A stretch of 64,000 bases of DNA from Sulfurimonas sp. (GTDB lineage: Bacteria; Campylobacterota; Campylobacteria; Campylobacterales; Sulfurimonadaceae), in contig NZ_JAQTLY010000002.1 in assembly GCF_028714655.1 (NCBI RefSeq), forward strand, positions 1 through 64,000, in the 5' to 3' direction. This document shows, one piece after another, positions 36,597 to 46,700 of the stretch. The notes below the pieces were generated by a model. The model made no database searches. It saw only the letters and a program-made list of their open reading frames with translations, and was not told the origin of the DNA. Position numbers and translations under genes: made by a program. How positions within the stretch are numbered: position 1 is the stretch's first letter; every line of letters begins with the position of its first letter.

Positions 36597-37385
36597 TTAC
36601 TCAATTACAACGGTAGCATACATACCCGGATAGATTGATCCGTATGTATTTTTAAATGATACTTTTATCTTAAATGAGTGTGTCATCGGATTTGAACTAG
36701 GTATGATAGCGCTTATGGTACCCGTGGTGTTTATATTTTGTGACGGAATATTTATAACAACTTTTTTACCATCTTTAATAAGCTTTAAATTATCTTCGGA
36801 TATTTCGGCAGATATCTTTAAGTTTGTCAAATCAGATATTTCAAATGCAGGCATTCCCGGCATCGCCATTTCACCGACATTTATATTTTTGCCTACGATT
36901 ACGCCGTTGTTAGGAGCCGTAATATTTAAGTAGCGATACTGATTTTTTACCTCTTCAAGTCTGGCTTGTGCCTGAATGACCTGTTTTTTTGCGATATCTA
37001 CCATATTTGCAAGATTTTGTTCCGCAAGAGTTAAATTTTCTACTTCAAATTTTGAAACCATATCCTTTTCCAAGAGCCTTTTATGTCGCTCAAGATTTAG
37101 TTTTACATTCGTATACTGATTTTGATACATTTGAAGAGAGAGTTCAGCTTGTGAAATGCCGAGCTGCACCTGCGTAAGCGCCGAGTCAATCTCTTTAGAG
37201 TCGATTGTATAGAGCAGATCGCCCTTTTTTACAAAATCACCCTCTGAAACTTTTACTTCCGTCACAAATCCCATAAAACGGCTTGTTATCATCTTTCTAT
37301 TGTCGCTTATTACCGTACCTGAGAGTGTTATGCTCTCTGCTGCGAGCAAGGCTGTCAAAGCCAAAAGCAGTAATAATTTTTTCAT
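36597..37385 (-). CDS. RND periplasmic adaptor (membrane fusion protein)
   Basis: The 262-residue product has a signal peptide (about 1-16), a split lipoyl domain (SRFMGFVTEVKVSEGDFVKK, later APNNGVIVGKNINVGEMAMP) around a helical hairpin at about 65-150, and a beta-barrel domain. It lacks the long C-terminal membrane-proximal domain, so it is shorter than AcrA (about 400). It links the split RND pump to the TolC-like protein encoded four bases upstream in overlap. Confidence 0.9.
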   Translation of the reverse strand: MKKLLLLLALTALLAAESITLSGTVISDNRKMITSRFMGFVTEVKVSEGDFVKKGDLLYTIDSKEIDSALTQVQLGISQAELSLQMYQNQYTNVKLNLERHKRLLEKDMVSKFEVENLTLAEQNLANMVDIAKKQVIQAQARLEEVKNQYRYLNITAPNNGVIVGKNINVGEMAMPGMPAFEISDLTNLKISAEISEDNLKLIKDGKKVVINIPSQNINTTGTISAIIPSSNPMTHSFKIKVSFKNTYGSIYPGMYATVVIE

Positions 37386-38752
37386 TGTTTTTCTCCGTTT
37401 GCTAGTTTTTCAAGTGCGAAAATTCTCTCATTTCGCTTGTTTATGGTTTGTTGCAGTTGTAAAATCTTTTGAATCTGTTCGGATTGTTTGATAATGACAT
37501 CGCTCATTGAAGATAGCTTCTCTCTGTATCTTGCCTCATAGTTGTTATAAATCTCGTCGGCAAGAGCAAGCTCTTTTTTAAGCGACTCTATATCTTTGTT
37601 TAAACTCTCAATCTCTGTTCTGATTTTTTGTGTTTGAAGTTCGATTCCGCTGTTTGCCAGCTCTACTTGCATTTTTGTTTTTATATACTCAAGTCGTGAT
37701 TTTTCAATATTTGCATTGTCGATACCGCCGTTAAATATATTCCAAGTAACTCTTGCTCCGAGCATATATGATTTATGGTCATTTGCATCGCCTAAAAATT
37801 TATCGTCGGCGGTTGCAATCTCTGCAAAAGCTCCGACCATCGGATAATAGGAAGATTGTGCCGCATCAACCATACTCTTTTTTACGGCAAGTCCGCTGTT
37901 TGCTTTTTGAATATCTAAGTTGTTGTTAAGTATATCGCTGTTTGAGACTGAGGGTATCACTATTTCAAGAGAGGGTGTTTGAATAGATGTTACTTTTTGA
38001 TTTAGCAAAAAGCTTATATAGTGGTAAAGCAGCTCTTTGTTTGACTCCATTTGGGAGATGAGCCTTTCTACATTTCCTTTTTTAGCTTTTACTTCCAGCA
38101 AGTCGACTTTTTTTGCATAACCGACCTCTATCATCTCTTTCGTCATAGCTTCTAAAGTGCTTATATTTCTCAATATAACGATTAAGTTTGAGATAGAATC
38201 TTCAAGCAGAGCCATATCATAAAAACTTTTTCTCGTCTCATATATCTTTTCATTGATAACTTGAGATTTTTCAAGTTTTTTGATTTTCGTAACGGAGTTC
38301 ATAATATCTTCATAGCTTGATATCTTAAAGCCGGTGAATATAGGAACTTCATACTTTAACTTGCTTTGAAAATAGTTTCTGCTGTCCGGATAATTCAAGT
38401 TGTGCGGCGGAGTAGTATAATTTGGGTTTCCTGCCATAAAATTATCCATAAATTCTTTGGCTCCGAAATCTCCGAAATTTGCCTCTCTTGAACTTAGTTT
38501 AAAACCAAAGACATTGCCTGCATCGTTTGAAGTTGCAAAATCCTGAATAAAATCCAACTTCCCGTAATGATTCCCAGAAGCGCTTTTTGCGTCCTGTAAA
38601 GCAGTTTCAATGTCTACTGTCGCGCTTTTTATCTCTAAGTTTTGAGATTTTAATATCTCTATAGCTTTTTCCAAGTCAACAGAATCCGCGGCACCGAGTG
38701 ATGGGATATTTAGACATAAACTTATAAATATAAAAATAAATATATTTTTCAT
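37382..38752 (-). CDS. TolC-family outer membrane efflux protein
   Basis: The 456 residues have a signal peptide (about 1-21, ending SLGAA) and two long alpha-helical regions with the paired repeat typical of TolC/OMF proteins, including strong coiled-coil potential at about 175-250 and 370-450. It forms the outer-membrane duct of this efflux system. It is the first gene of the operon, with AAGGATAATT before the ATG and a -10 box further up. Confidence 0.88.
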   Translation of the reverse strand: MKNIFIFIFISLCLNIPSLGAADSVDLEKAIEILKSQNLEIKSATVDIETALQDAKSASGNHYGKLDFIQDFATSNDAGNVFGFKLSSREANFGDFGAKEFMDNFMAGNPNYTTPPHNLNYPDSRNYFQSKLKYEVPIFTGFKISSYEDIMNSVTKIKKLEKSQVINEKIYETRKSFYDMALLEDSISNLIVILRNISTLEAMTKEMIEVGYAKKVDLLEVKAKKGNVERLISQMESNKELLYHYISFLLNQKVTSIQTPSLEIVIPSVSNSDILNNNLDIQKANSGLAVKKSMVDAAQSSYYPMVGAFAEIATADDKFLGDANDHKSYMLGARVTWNIFNGGIDNANIEKSRLEYIKTKMQVELANSGIELQTQKIRTEIESLNKDIESLKKELALADEIYNNYEARYREKLSSMSDVIIKQSEQIQKILQLQQTINKRNERIFALEKLANGEKQ

Positions 38753-38784
38753 AATTATCCTTATGTAAGATTAAATTATTTCTA

Positions 38785-38790
38785 ATTATA
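38785..38790 (-). promoter_or_regulatory. Probable -10 box of the efflux operon
   Basis: On the minus strand TATAAT lies 32 bases before the TolC-like ATG at 38752. No repressor gene or clear operator is adjacent. Confidence 0.45.
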
Positions 38791-38829
38791 ACAACTATTT
38801 TATTTTATTATATTTAAAGTATAAAATTT

Positions 38830-39789
38830 TTACAAGAAAGATTTAAGAAAAATATTAAGATATTTTTGGTTAAATTTATTTACCATATCCGTATCGCGCA
38901 TCATCATTTTTAAAGCATTAAAAGTAGTGTAGTTTTGTCTGTGCGGTCTGTTGTTGGTTAGCGCGTCAAAAACATCGCATATAGCTAAGATAGAAGCAAA
39001 ATTGCTTATATCACTGCCGGTTAATTGATTTGGATAACCGCTTCCGTCAAACCTCTCATGATGGTGCATAACGGCATTTATGATATATGGATCATGAATT
39101 TTGTTTTGATTTAAAATATCGACGCTGTACTGGCTGTGTTTTTGTATCAGCTTCATCTCTTCTTGAGTCAATTGAGACTCTTTTTGAATAACGGTTTCGT
39201 CGATTTTTTTTAAACCGACATCATGCAACAGTGCAGCTACGCCTATTTTAAGTAAATCGTCATCATTAAATTTAAGCATATTGCTAAGAGAGACGGCATA
39301 TATGGCTACATGCAGGGAGTGGCTGTACAGCACATGGTCATTTTCAAAATAAGGCATCGTATTTTTTAAAAATTTTTCATCATATTTTATTAGGTAGATG
39401 ATGGATTTTACGATAAGTTCAACGCATTCTAAATGTATTATGTTTTCATGGTTGCTTGAGTACATATCAAATAATTGTTCGCTTATTTTATAAAGAATCA
39501 TAACCCTTTTTTGCGGATTGTCCCTGTTATGTCTTATATAATGTTTTAAACTTTCGCAAGAGAGTATCTGTTTGTCTTCATCTTTTTTAGAGATATATAA
39601 GCTTTCTTGATTTTTAAGTTTAGCGTGTAAGCTCTCGGATATTAAAGTCCCAGCCTCTATGATAATGACAAAATCATCATCTTTTTTGATAAAAATATCA
39701 AACGGAGCGACACATCCTATCCTTAGAAGGTTTATATCAAGCGATAGGTAAGAGTTTGAATAATTTAATTTTGTTTTTATGACTTTCAT
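38830..39789 (-). CDS. HD-GYP domain protein, probable cyclic-di-GMP phosphodiesterase
   Basis: The 319 residues have an N-terminal region of about 145 residues of unknown type (a beta-rich part with a GTLISESLHAKLKN-like segment common in HD-GYP proteins) and a C-terminal HD-GYP domain. The catalytic signatures HD at 189-190 and HHERFDGSGYP at 243-253 are intact. Such enzymes degrade c-di-GMP to GMP and tend to favour motility over adhesion, which fits the LapA-like system 4 kb away only by inference. No receiver domain is present. Confidence 0.88.
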   Translation of the reverse strand: MKVIKTKLNYSNSYLSLDINLLRIGCVAPFDIFIKKDDDFVIIIEAGTLISESLHAKLKNQESLYISKKDEDKQILSCESLKHYIRHNRDNPQKRVMILYKISEQLFDMYSSNHENIIHLECVELIVKSIIYLIKYDEKFLKNTMPYFENDHVLYSHSLHVAIYAVSLSNMLKFNDDDLLKIGVAALLHDVGLKKIDETVIQKESQLTQEEMKLIQKHSQYSVDILNQNKIHDPYIINAVMHHHERFDGSGYPNQLTGSDISNFASILAICDVFDALTNNRPHRQNYTTFNALKMMMRDTDMVNKFNQKYLNIFLKSFL

Positions 39790-39796
39790 TGTTATG

Positions 39797-39802
39797 ATTA
39801 TA
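39797..39802 (-). promoter_or_regulatory. Possible -10 box very close to the HD-GYP start
   Basis: On the minus strand TATAAT ends only seven bases before the ATG at 39789, so a transcript from it would be nearly leaderless. It lies in the near-palindrome GTTATGATTATAAC. Confidence 0.3.
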
Positions 39803-39875
39803 ACAAAATTTTTTTTTATAAATCTGTTACTAAAGAATTATTTTGCTAAAATATTTTTTCTAAAAACTGAACCTT

Positions 39876-40018
39876 AAATGCACTTTTGTAAAAAAGTGCA
39901 TTTGATACTACGCAAATCTCACAAAGTAAACTTTGTGTAGCTTCAGGGGGTTGCAAGGGACAAGTTTGTCCCTGCCGCTAGAATGGGCTTAGCTCATTCT
40001 AGTGTGTAACATCAGATA
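39876..40018. repeat. Run of four hairpins in the HD-GYP/40032 gap
   Basis: The 242-base gap holds AAATGCACTTTT/AAAAGTGCATTT (39876-39903, 12 bp), CACAAAGT/ACTTTGTG (39920-39937), AGGGACAA/TTGTCCCT (39956-39973) and CTAGAATGGGC/GCTCATTCTAG (39978-40002, one G-U). An inverted CTGATGTTA box follows at 40007-40015. The sequence may be a composite repeat or a structured RNA. Confidence 0.6.
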
Positions 40019-40031
40019 AAAAAGGTGTACG

Positions 40032-40352
40032 ATGCAGAGCGTAGTTGATTCTCTTAGAAAAAAAGGGAAGATTTATAAAAAGATGCAAGAGATTGCACCA
40101 AAAGAGCTTGGCGTAAGAAACAGAATAAAGATATATAAAGCCACTGATATAGCGGGCTATTTTTACTCCATTTTTGCAGTGAGTCAAAAGAGCAAACTGC
40201 TTATGAAAGATGTGCATAAATTTGAAGAGATATATGCCAAACTTACTCTTTTTTGCGGACACAATTTTAAATATAAGATTATTTTCATAGATGCGCCGCT
40301 ATGCTCAAAAGCCAAAGAGGCTCTAATGCAGCAGGGTTGGAAAATTCAATAA
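40032..40352 (+). CDS. Hypothetical protein upstream of coaX
   Basis: This basic 106-residue soluble protein has no signal peptide. I do not recognise its family. AAAGGTGTACG precedes the ATG and its TAA overlaps the coaX ATG, so it is probably translated together with coaX. The segment IYKATDIAGYFYSIFAVSQKS and a single C-terminal Cys in DAPLCSKAKEAL are visible, but nothing points to a reaction. Position and codon use support a real gene. Confidence 0.72.
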   Translation: MQSVVDSLRKKGKIYKKMQEIAPKELGVRNRIKIYKATDIAGYFYSIFAVSQKSKLLMKDVHKFEEIYAKLTLFCGHNFKYKIIFIDAPLCSKAKEALMQQGWKIQ

Positions 40353-40969
40353 TGCTTTTGTGCGACATCGGAAATACGACTTGTCATTTTTTTGACGGGA
40401 ATAGCGATTATAGAGAGGATGCCAAACTTTTTGATCCCTCATCCGTTAAAGATGAAGTTTTTTATATCTGTGTAAATCCGCATATAAAAGAGGTTTTAAA
40501 ATCTCTTGAAAATTGGGTAGATTTATCTGCGTATGTGGACATCTCAAACTACTATGAAACTATGGGTATTGATAGAATTGCGGCATGCGAAGCGATAGAG
40601 AACGGAGTAATCGTCGATGCGGGAAGTGCGATAACCGTAGATATAGTAAAAAAGGGCAAATTCGAGGGCGGTTTTATATATCCCGGAATAAAAGCAATGG
40701 GCGAGTGTTACAAAAATATATCAAGCGTGCTTGCTTACTCATTTAACTTTGAGGTGGATTTGGGTAAAATGCCGAAAAATTCCTGTGATGCCATAAGCTA
40801 TGGATACTTAAAGTTGCTCAGTAGCGAAGTAAAATCATACGATATGGATATATACTTGACGGGCGGAGATGCCCCAAAGTTTGCAAAAATATTTCCTGAT
40901 GCATTTGTGGATGAGATGTTGATATTTAAAGGAATGAAAAATATTATGAAAAAGGTCGGTATATGCTAA
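40352..40969 (+). CDS. coaX: Type III pantothenate kinase
   Basis: CoaX phosphorylates pantothenate to start coenzyme A synthesis. The 205-residue product has the ASKHA-fold motifs CDIGNTTCHFFDGN at 4-17, GIDRIAACEA near 70 and DAGSAITVDIV near 85-95, then GGFIYPGIKAM. Length is slightly below the usual 240-260. The ATG at 40352 overlaps the preceding stop; a longer reading frame from 40301 overlaps that gene and is unlikely. The end overlaps hisG by seven bases. CoA made here is also the donor for AcpS. Confidence 0.93.
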   Translation: MLLCDIGNTTCHFFDGNSDYREDAKLFDPSSVKDEVFYICVNPHIKEVLKSLENWVDLSAYVDISNYYETMGIDRIAACEAIENGVIVDAGSAITVDIVKKGKFEGGFIYPGIKAMGECYKNISSVLAYSFNFEVDLGKMPKNSCDAISYGYLKLLSSEVKSYDMDIYLTGGDAPKFAKIFPDAFVDEMLIFKGMKNIMKKVGIC

Positions 40970-41589
40970 GCGTTGCACTTCCAAAAGGTCGTATTGCAAA
41001 AGAGACACTGGAGATTTTTGAGACAATTTTCGGTGAGGGTTTTGCGTTTGACGACAGAAAACTCATCTTAGAGACTCCGAAGTTTCGTTTTTTGCTTGTT
41101 AGAAATCAAGATGTTGCAACTTATGTGTTTCATCAGGCGGCGGACATAGGCGTAGTAGGTCTTGATACGCTAGAAGAGCAGGGTTTGGATGTAATCCGTC
41201 TGTTGGATCTCAAACGCGGTATATGTAAAGTATCTATCGGTATGAAAAAAGGCGAAAAGTTTGACCTTGATAAACCGGAGATTAAAGTAGCGACAAAGAT
41301 GGTAAACATAACAAAACGCTACTTTGAAGAGCGCGCGGTATCAGTAGATATCATCAAACTTTACGGTTCAATTGAATTGGCACCGCTTATCGGTCTTGCC
41401 GATATGATAGTCGATGTAGTTGAGACGGGTGCGACTATGAAGCAAAACGGTTTGGAAGTCGTTCAGGATATGATGACATCATCAACCTACCTAATCGCCA
41501 ATAAAAACAGCTATATTTCCAAAAAAGATGAAGTTTTAGACATATATGAGAAGATAAACGCTGTCATCAAAGCAGAGAAAAAATCATAA
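40963..41589 (+). CDS. hisG: ATP phosphoribosyltransferase, short form
   Basis: HisG joins ATP and PRPP in the first step of histidine synthesis. The 208 residues are the short HisG(S) form (ALPKGRIAKETLEIF, GVVGLDTLEEQG and DMIVDVVETGATMKQNGL), which needs the regulatory partner HisZ for activity. HisZ is not in this window. It overlaps coaX by seven bases and its stop overlaps the next start (TAATG). Confidence 0.95.
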   Translation: MLSVALPKGRIAKETLEIFETIFGEGFAFDDRKLILETPKFRFLLVRNQDVATYVFHQAADIGVVGLDTLEEQGLDVIRLLDLKRGICKVSIGMKKGEKFDLDKPEIKVATKMVNITKRYFEERAVSVDIIKLYGSIELAPLIGLADMIVDVVETGATMKQNGLEVVQDMMTSSTYLIANKNSYISKKDEVLDIYEKINAVIKAEKKS

Positions 41590-42272
41590 TGACTAACCTT
41601 GACCTTTACGCAAAAGCAGAACATCTCTTAGGCATAGAAGAGGCCACCGAAGCGCTTTACGACCTATATCGCTCAGAGCTAGAAGAGTATAAGATTAAAA
41701 CACTTTTAGACATCGGTTGCGGTCGCGGCGGTTTTATGAAAAGAATGATAAGCGACGGCGTTGTATGCAAAGGAATTGACCTTAGTTCTGTAATGGTTGA
41801 AGAGTGCAGGGAACATGGTCTTGACGGGGAGTGTGTCGATGTAAGCCAAGTAGGCGGCAAATATGATGCCGTCGTAGCTATTTTTGATGTACTTAACTTT
41901 TTAAACCAAGACGAGCTTTTAAAATTTTTGGATGCAGTTTCACAAAGACTAAACGATGACGGGATTTTTATAGCAGATATAAATACTCTTCACGGTTTTA
42001 GCGATGTTGCAGAGGGCGCTATGAGCAGTGAAAACGAGAAAGAGTTTTTGGTTGTCGATGCGGTGTTTGAAAATGACGAACTCCATACCAAGTTTACTCT
42101 TTTTGAAAAAAAGGCAGACGGCAGTTACACAAAGTATCAAGATACGATAGTCCAATATTTTCACAAGGTTAAAACTTTTGAAAAGCTTTCTGCTTTAAAA
42201 CTGATAGACAAACAGACTTTTTCGCTTTACGATACCAAAGACAAGACACTGCTTATATTTAAGAAAAGATAA
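41589..42272 (+). CDS. Class I SAM-dependent methyltransferase
   Basis: The 227 residues carry motif I LDIGCGRGGFMKRM near 38-51, the acidic residue after strand 2 (GIDLS) and a motif-III-like DAVVAIFDVLNFL. The substrate cannot be told; relatives methylate small molecules or tRNA. Translation is probably coupled to hisG through the TAATG overlap. It faces the metallophosphoesterase gene with a repeat cluster between. Confidence 0.85.
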   Translation: MTNLDLYAKAEHLLGIEEATEALYDLYRSELEEYKIKTLLDIGCGRGGFMKRMISDGVVCKGIDLSSVMVEECREHGLDGECVDVSQVGGKYDAVVAIFDVLNFLNQDELLKFLDAVSQRLNDDGIFIADINTLHGFSDVAEGAMSSENEKEFLVVDAVFENDELHTKFTLFEKKADGSYTKYQDTIVQYFHKVKTFEKLSALKLIDKQTFSLYDTKDKTLLIFKKR

Positions 42273-42280
42273 GACTAACC

Positions 42281-42309
42281 TGGATCCTGAATCAAGTTCA
42301 GGATGACGG
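42281..42309. repeat. REP-like palindrome, type A
   Basis: CCTGAATCAAGTTCAGG followed by ATGACGG. It lies nine bases after the methyltransferase stop and opens a repeat cluster that fills the gap to 42487. Confidence 0.8.
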
Positions 42310-42324
42310 AAGCTAAAGAATCGT

Positions 42325-42463
42325 GTCATTTCAGACTCAAAACTTCGTCATTCCAAACTCAAAACTTCGTCATTTCAGACTCAAAACTTCGTCATTTCAG
42401 ACTCAAAACTTCGTCATTCCAAACTCAAAACTTCGTCATTCCAAACTTGATTTGGAATCTAGT
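42325..42463. repeat. 22-bp tandem array ending in a type B palindrome
   Basis: Five exact-period units start at 42325, 42347, 42369, 42391 and 42413. Each begins GTCATT and ends AACTTCG. Two variants alternate: TTCAGACTCA in units 1, 3 and 4 and TCCAAACTCA in units 2 and 5. The sixth position (42435) is a complete type B palindrome, TTCCAAACTTGATTTGGAA. There are no unique spacers, so it is not a CRISPR array. Open frames across it are chance readings of the repeat. Confidence 0.85.
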
Positions 42464-42487
42464 TTTTTATCAATACAAGTCTATGGA

Positions 42488-43606
42488 CTAAACGCCGCTA
42501 AGAAATATTTGGGTAATTTCCGAACTCGCACCCAGTCTCATAGGCGGTCCCCAAAATCCCGTTCCCTTGTTTATGTAAATTTGTAAATTTTCATTATGTC
42601 TGTGCAGTCCGTTTATATAAGGCTGTTGCAGTCCTACTAAAAGTTTAAACGGGTAGAGCTGCCCGCCGTGAGTGTGTCCGCTTAACATCAAATCAACTCC
42701 GCTTGTTACCTCTTTGATAAATTTCGGTTGATGAGCTAAAAGTACGGTCGGCGACTCTTTTTTTCCAAGGAGTGCTTTAGGCAAATCGGGCATGTGCGTT
42801 TTTGTTCTGTACCCAAATAAATCATAAACTCCTGCCAGATTAAAACCTCTGCCGTCCTCTCCTATATAGATGTTTTCATTTTCAAGAACTTTTATACCCA
42901 AATCTTTTACGGCACTTATGATTTTTTCTATACCGTGAAAATATTCATGATTTCCGACTATATAGTATGTGCCGAACTTTGAGCTTATATTTGTCAACTC
43001 ATCCAATACATCTTTTGCATTTAAAACATCCACATCTATCAAGTCACCGGTTATAACGACGATATCGGGATTAAGGGCGTTTACTTTTTGCACGATATCT
43101 TTTATAAATGACGCATCTATCAGACCGCCGATGTGCAAATCGCTTATTTGAACAATATTATAAGGCTCTTTTAGGTTTTTGATTTTGATGTATATACTCT
43201 CAACATTTATAAATCTAGCCTCGTATAAAGAGCGAACAGTCAAGATTGATGCAACCGCCAACGATGAGATGTCTAGTGATTTTTTAAAAAATTTTCTTCT
43301 TGATTCCATAACGGGTGCAAATGAGAGTAAAACCCTTGAAATATCATAAATAACGGCGGTACAAAATAGTAAGAATAGTATGCCGATGGGGATGGAGAAG
43401 AGAAAATAGAGCCAATTTGGAATATTTACATAATACCTTGCAAGCATATAGCAGGCAATTCCTATGAGATTTGCAAAGAGGAAAATGCGAAAATAGTATT
43501 TAGCTTTGTCGGAAATATCTAATTTTTTTATAAGTCGCTTAGATATGTACATATTTAGTAAGATAAAAATGCCCAAAAAGGCACTAAAAAAGAGTATGTA
43601 GTTCAT
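42488..43606 (-). CDS. Membrane metallophosphoesterase
   Basis: The 372 residues begin with three to four membrane helices (about 1-125) followed by a calcineurin-like domain with all metal-binding motifs: DLHIGG, GDLIDVD, GNHEYFHG and GHTHGGQLYPF. This is the YaeI/YkuE-like group, related to UDP-2,3-diacylglucosamine or phospholipid phosphoesterases. The exact substrate is unknown. It is divergent from the adhesin gene and convergent with the methyltransferase. Confidence 0.88.
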   Translation of the reverse strand: MNYILFFSAFLGIFILLNMYISKRLIKKLDISDKAKYYFRIFLFANLIGIACYMLARYYVNIPNWLYFLFSIPIGILFLLFCTAVIYDISRVLLSFAPVMESRRKFFKKSLDISSLAVASILTVRSLYEARFINVESIYIKIKNLKEPYNIVQISDLHIGGLIDASFIKDIVQKVNALNPDIVVITGDLIDVDVLNAKDVLDELTNISSKFGTYYIVGNHEYFHGIEKIISAVKDLGIKVLENENIYIGEDGRGFNLAGVYDLFGYRTKTHMPDLPKALLGKKESPTVLLAHQPKFIKEVTSGVDLMLSGHTHGGQLYPFKLLVGLQQPYINGLHRHNENLQIYINKGTGFWGPPMRLGASSEITQIFLSGV

Positions 43607-43721
43607 AGGGCAAAGTATATTAGTAAAAAGAAAACGGTATGGTAAATCAATACCAAAGTACTATTTACTTGTAGATTTGCATATGTTAGTATTTCTGTAC
43701 AATTAAATTCGGAGGTGTGAA

Positions 43722-46700
43722 ATGGCTACTGGAAAAGTTATAGGTCAGATACAGGTTGCGCAAGGTAATGTTAAAATCGTAAGTGTTGACGGTGCTGTTC
43801 GTGAGCCGAATTATGACGGTTTTGTGTACGAAAACGAGCAAATCATAAGTGATGACCCGACTGCTCTGTTTCAAATAAAGTTTTTGGCACTTCCTGAAGC
43901 GTCGGCGTATGACGGTGCTTTTAGAATTTTGGCAGACGGTTCGGTTATTCACGGGAGAGATGCGATTGATAGCGTAGCAAGTGATGAGAGTTTGGTAAAT
44001 ATTTTAAAAGCGGCGGGAAGCGGGGATGTTGAAAATTTAAAAACAGCAGCCGGTACGGATATCGGAGATTTGGAAACGGCAGCCGGTGAAGAGGGTGTAG
44101 TAGGAAGTTCTTCATTTACCGAAACCGATATAGTAGCAGAGTCGAGTGTACTTGGCTTTAGCAGAGGCGCAAACGGTGCACTTGGGTTTGGGATAACTGA
44201 TTTTAGCGGTAGAGCGGCTCCTGATTTTGCGCATACACCGCCGGCTATCTCATCTCCTAATGTTGTTGTTTATGATGAAAACGGTACCGAGCCTGTTATA
44301 CAAGTTACGGCAACGGGTGAGAGTGCCGTTACCTATAGCATTGCCGGATTGGATAGCGATAAATTTAGTATAGATGGGGCGACCGGTTTTTTAACTTTTA
44401 ACAATTCTCCCGACTATGAAAATCCGCAAGATTTAAGCGGGGATAATGAATATAATATATATGTAACCGCAACTGATGCAAGTGGATATTACACTACTCA
44501 GCTCCTTTCAGTTTCGGTTAACAATGTCAATGAAGCACCGGCGGCTGTGAATGATACCGTTGATGCGGTTGAGGATACCGTACTTAGCTCAACAATTGAT
44601 TTAGATGCTAACGACACGGATGTAGACGGCAGTGCGTTAAGCGTTGTAGCAGGTACATATGCAACTGCACAAGGCGGAACTTTAGTAGTAGCGGCCGACG
44701 GCTCTTACACTTACACTCCGGCAGCTAACTTCCACGGAGTAGATACGGTAAACTATACGGTTACAGACGGAGAGTTTAGCGATGTAGGTACATTGACGAT
44801 TAATGTAGCTTCGGTAAATGATGCGCCGGTTGCAGTAGATGATGCAGTTAGTGCGGTAGAAGATACGGTGCTTACTTCGGTGATTGAGTTGGATGCAAAT
44901 GATTATGATGTTGACGGTGATGCCTTAAGCGTTGTAGCAGGTACATTTGCAACGGCAAACGGTGGACAGTTGGTTCTCGCATCTGACGGCACTTACACAT
45001 ATACGCCTGCAGCCAATTTCAATGGTATTGATAGTGTTAATTACACGGTTACGGATGGAGAGCTCACCGATGTCGGTACATTAACGATTAATGTAGCTGC
45101 CGTAGATGAGATAGTTATACCGCCTATAGATTATACATTTAAAGATGCGGATGAGTTTGTTTCAGATGATGAAGGTAAAACACAGGTTGGTACCGTCCTT
45201 GAAAATGCGGTTGACGGTAACGGATTAGCATTGAGTGTTACAGCGTTTAGCGTAGATGGTAGTAGTTACAATGCAGATGATACGGCAACGATTGTGGGTA
45301 AAGGTAGTTTAACAATTGGGTCAGATGGAACTTATACATTTGAACCAGAGGCAAATTATAACGGCGAAGTTCCAGTAGCAACATATACGGTAACTAACGG
45401 TGAGACAACGGACACTTCAACTCTAACTATTTATGTTAACGCTGTGTCTGATGAATTTACAGATAGTGGTGAGTCTGTTTCAGGGATTGAAGATACGATT
45501 CAAACAGGTACTGTTCTTGAAAATGCAACTGATGATAATGGGTTACCGTTAAGCGTTACGGAATTTAGAATAGATGGAGACGATACTACTTACAATGCAG
45601 GTGATACGGCAACGATTACAGGTAAAGGTAGTTTAACAATTGACTCAAATGGAACTTATACATTTGAACCGATTGATAATTATAGCGGTACTGTTCCAAC
45701 AGTAATATATACAGTAAGTAACGGTGAGACTACGGATAGTTCTGCTCTAGCTATTACAGTCGATGCCGCTGCTGATGTACCTAGCTTAAGTATGAGTATA
45801 GAAGAAACAGAAGAAACAGAAAGTGAATGGGTGGTTGATGAAGATGCAAATGAGGCGGCAGGTATTTATTTAGGAGAAGATGGCAATTACTATCAAGATA
45901 CAACAAACACTATAGTTAGTGATAGCAGTTACAAAGAAATTCTTAATACCGGTTCAAAGCTTGATTTTGCACAACTTACAGAACTGGCAGACTTTGCAGA
46001 ATTTGATATGAAAATTACCGGTCATGCGTCAGGTACAGCACAATTTTTTAATGGTGTTACTTTTGTCGGTGAACTCCCGTTGACAGATGGATTAAATTCT
46101 TATACTCCTAGTGGACAGTTCGATAATATCATTTTTACGATAAATGTAGAAGGTAAGGCGACAATCCATTTACAAAGTTATTCTATTGAGCAAATAGTAC
46201 CAACTATAGTTGACCCAATTATGGAAGAATTGACTACTACAGTTTACGAATACACTATAATACCTGATGCTGCACCAACAGATACAGACGGTAGTGAGAC
46301 ATTAAGCGGTATTACTCTAGACCATATTCCAGGCATAGGGACTGTGGTGGTAGATAATGAGGATGGAACATATACATTTACATCAACTGAACAGTTAAGT
46401 TCTGATGTTTTAGACGGTATTACTGCAACCGTAATATCTACAGAAGGTGAGGGTGGAGATGCGGCAACTATTACCGTAAACCAAAATGGTATAGTAAGTA
46501 TTGAGGCGGGTAGCGGAAACGATACTTTAATGGGTGGAGATAGTATTGAATCTATTGATGGCGGTGCAGGCAACGACTATATCAACGGTGGTAGCGGAAC
46601 GGATACCGTATACGGTGGGGCGGGCAATGACACGATGGTTTACGATATCGCAGATACCGAAATAGACGGAGGAGCAGGAACGGATACTCTAATAGCAAAT

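Noticed and set aside
40301-40351. Longer coaX start
   Set aside because: The extension lies inside the preceding gene; the ATG at 40352 starts directly before the DIGN motif as in other type III kinases.
42325-42463. CRISPR array
   Set aside because: Units are contiguous with a 22-base period and no unique spacers, and no cas gene is nearby.
42303-42586. Two overlapping reading frames of 62 and 87 codons across the tandem array
   Set aside because: Their sequence is only the 22-bp repeat read in two frames, with no ribosome site, and they run into the antisense of the phosphoesterase gene.
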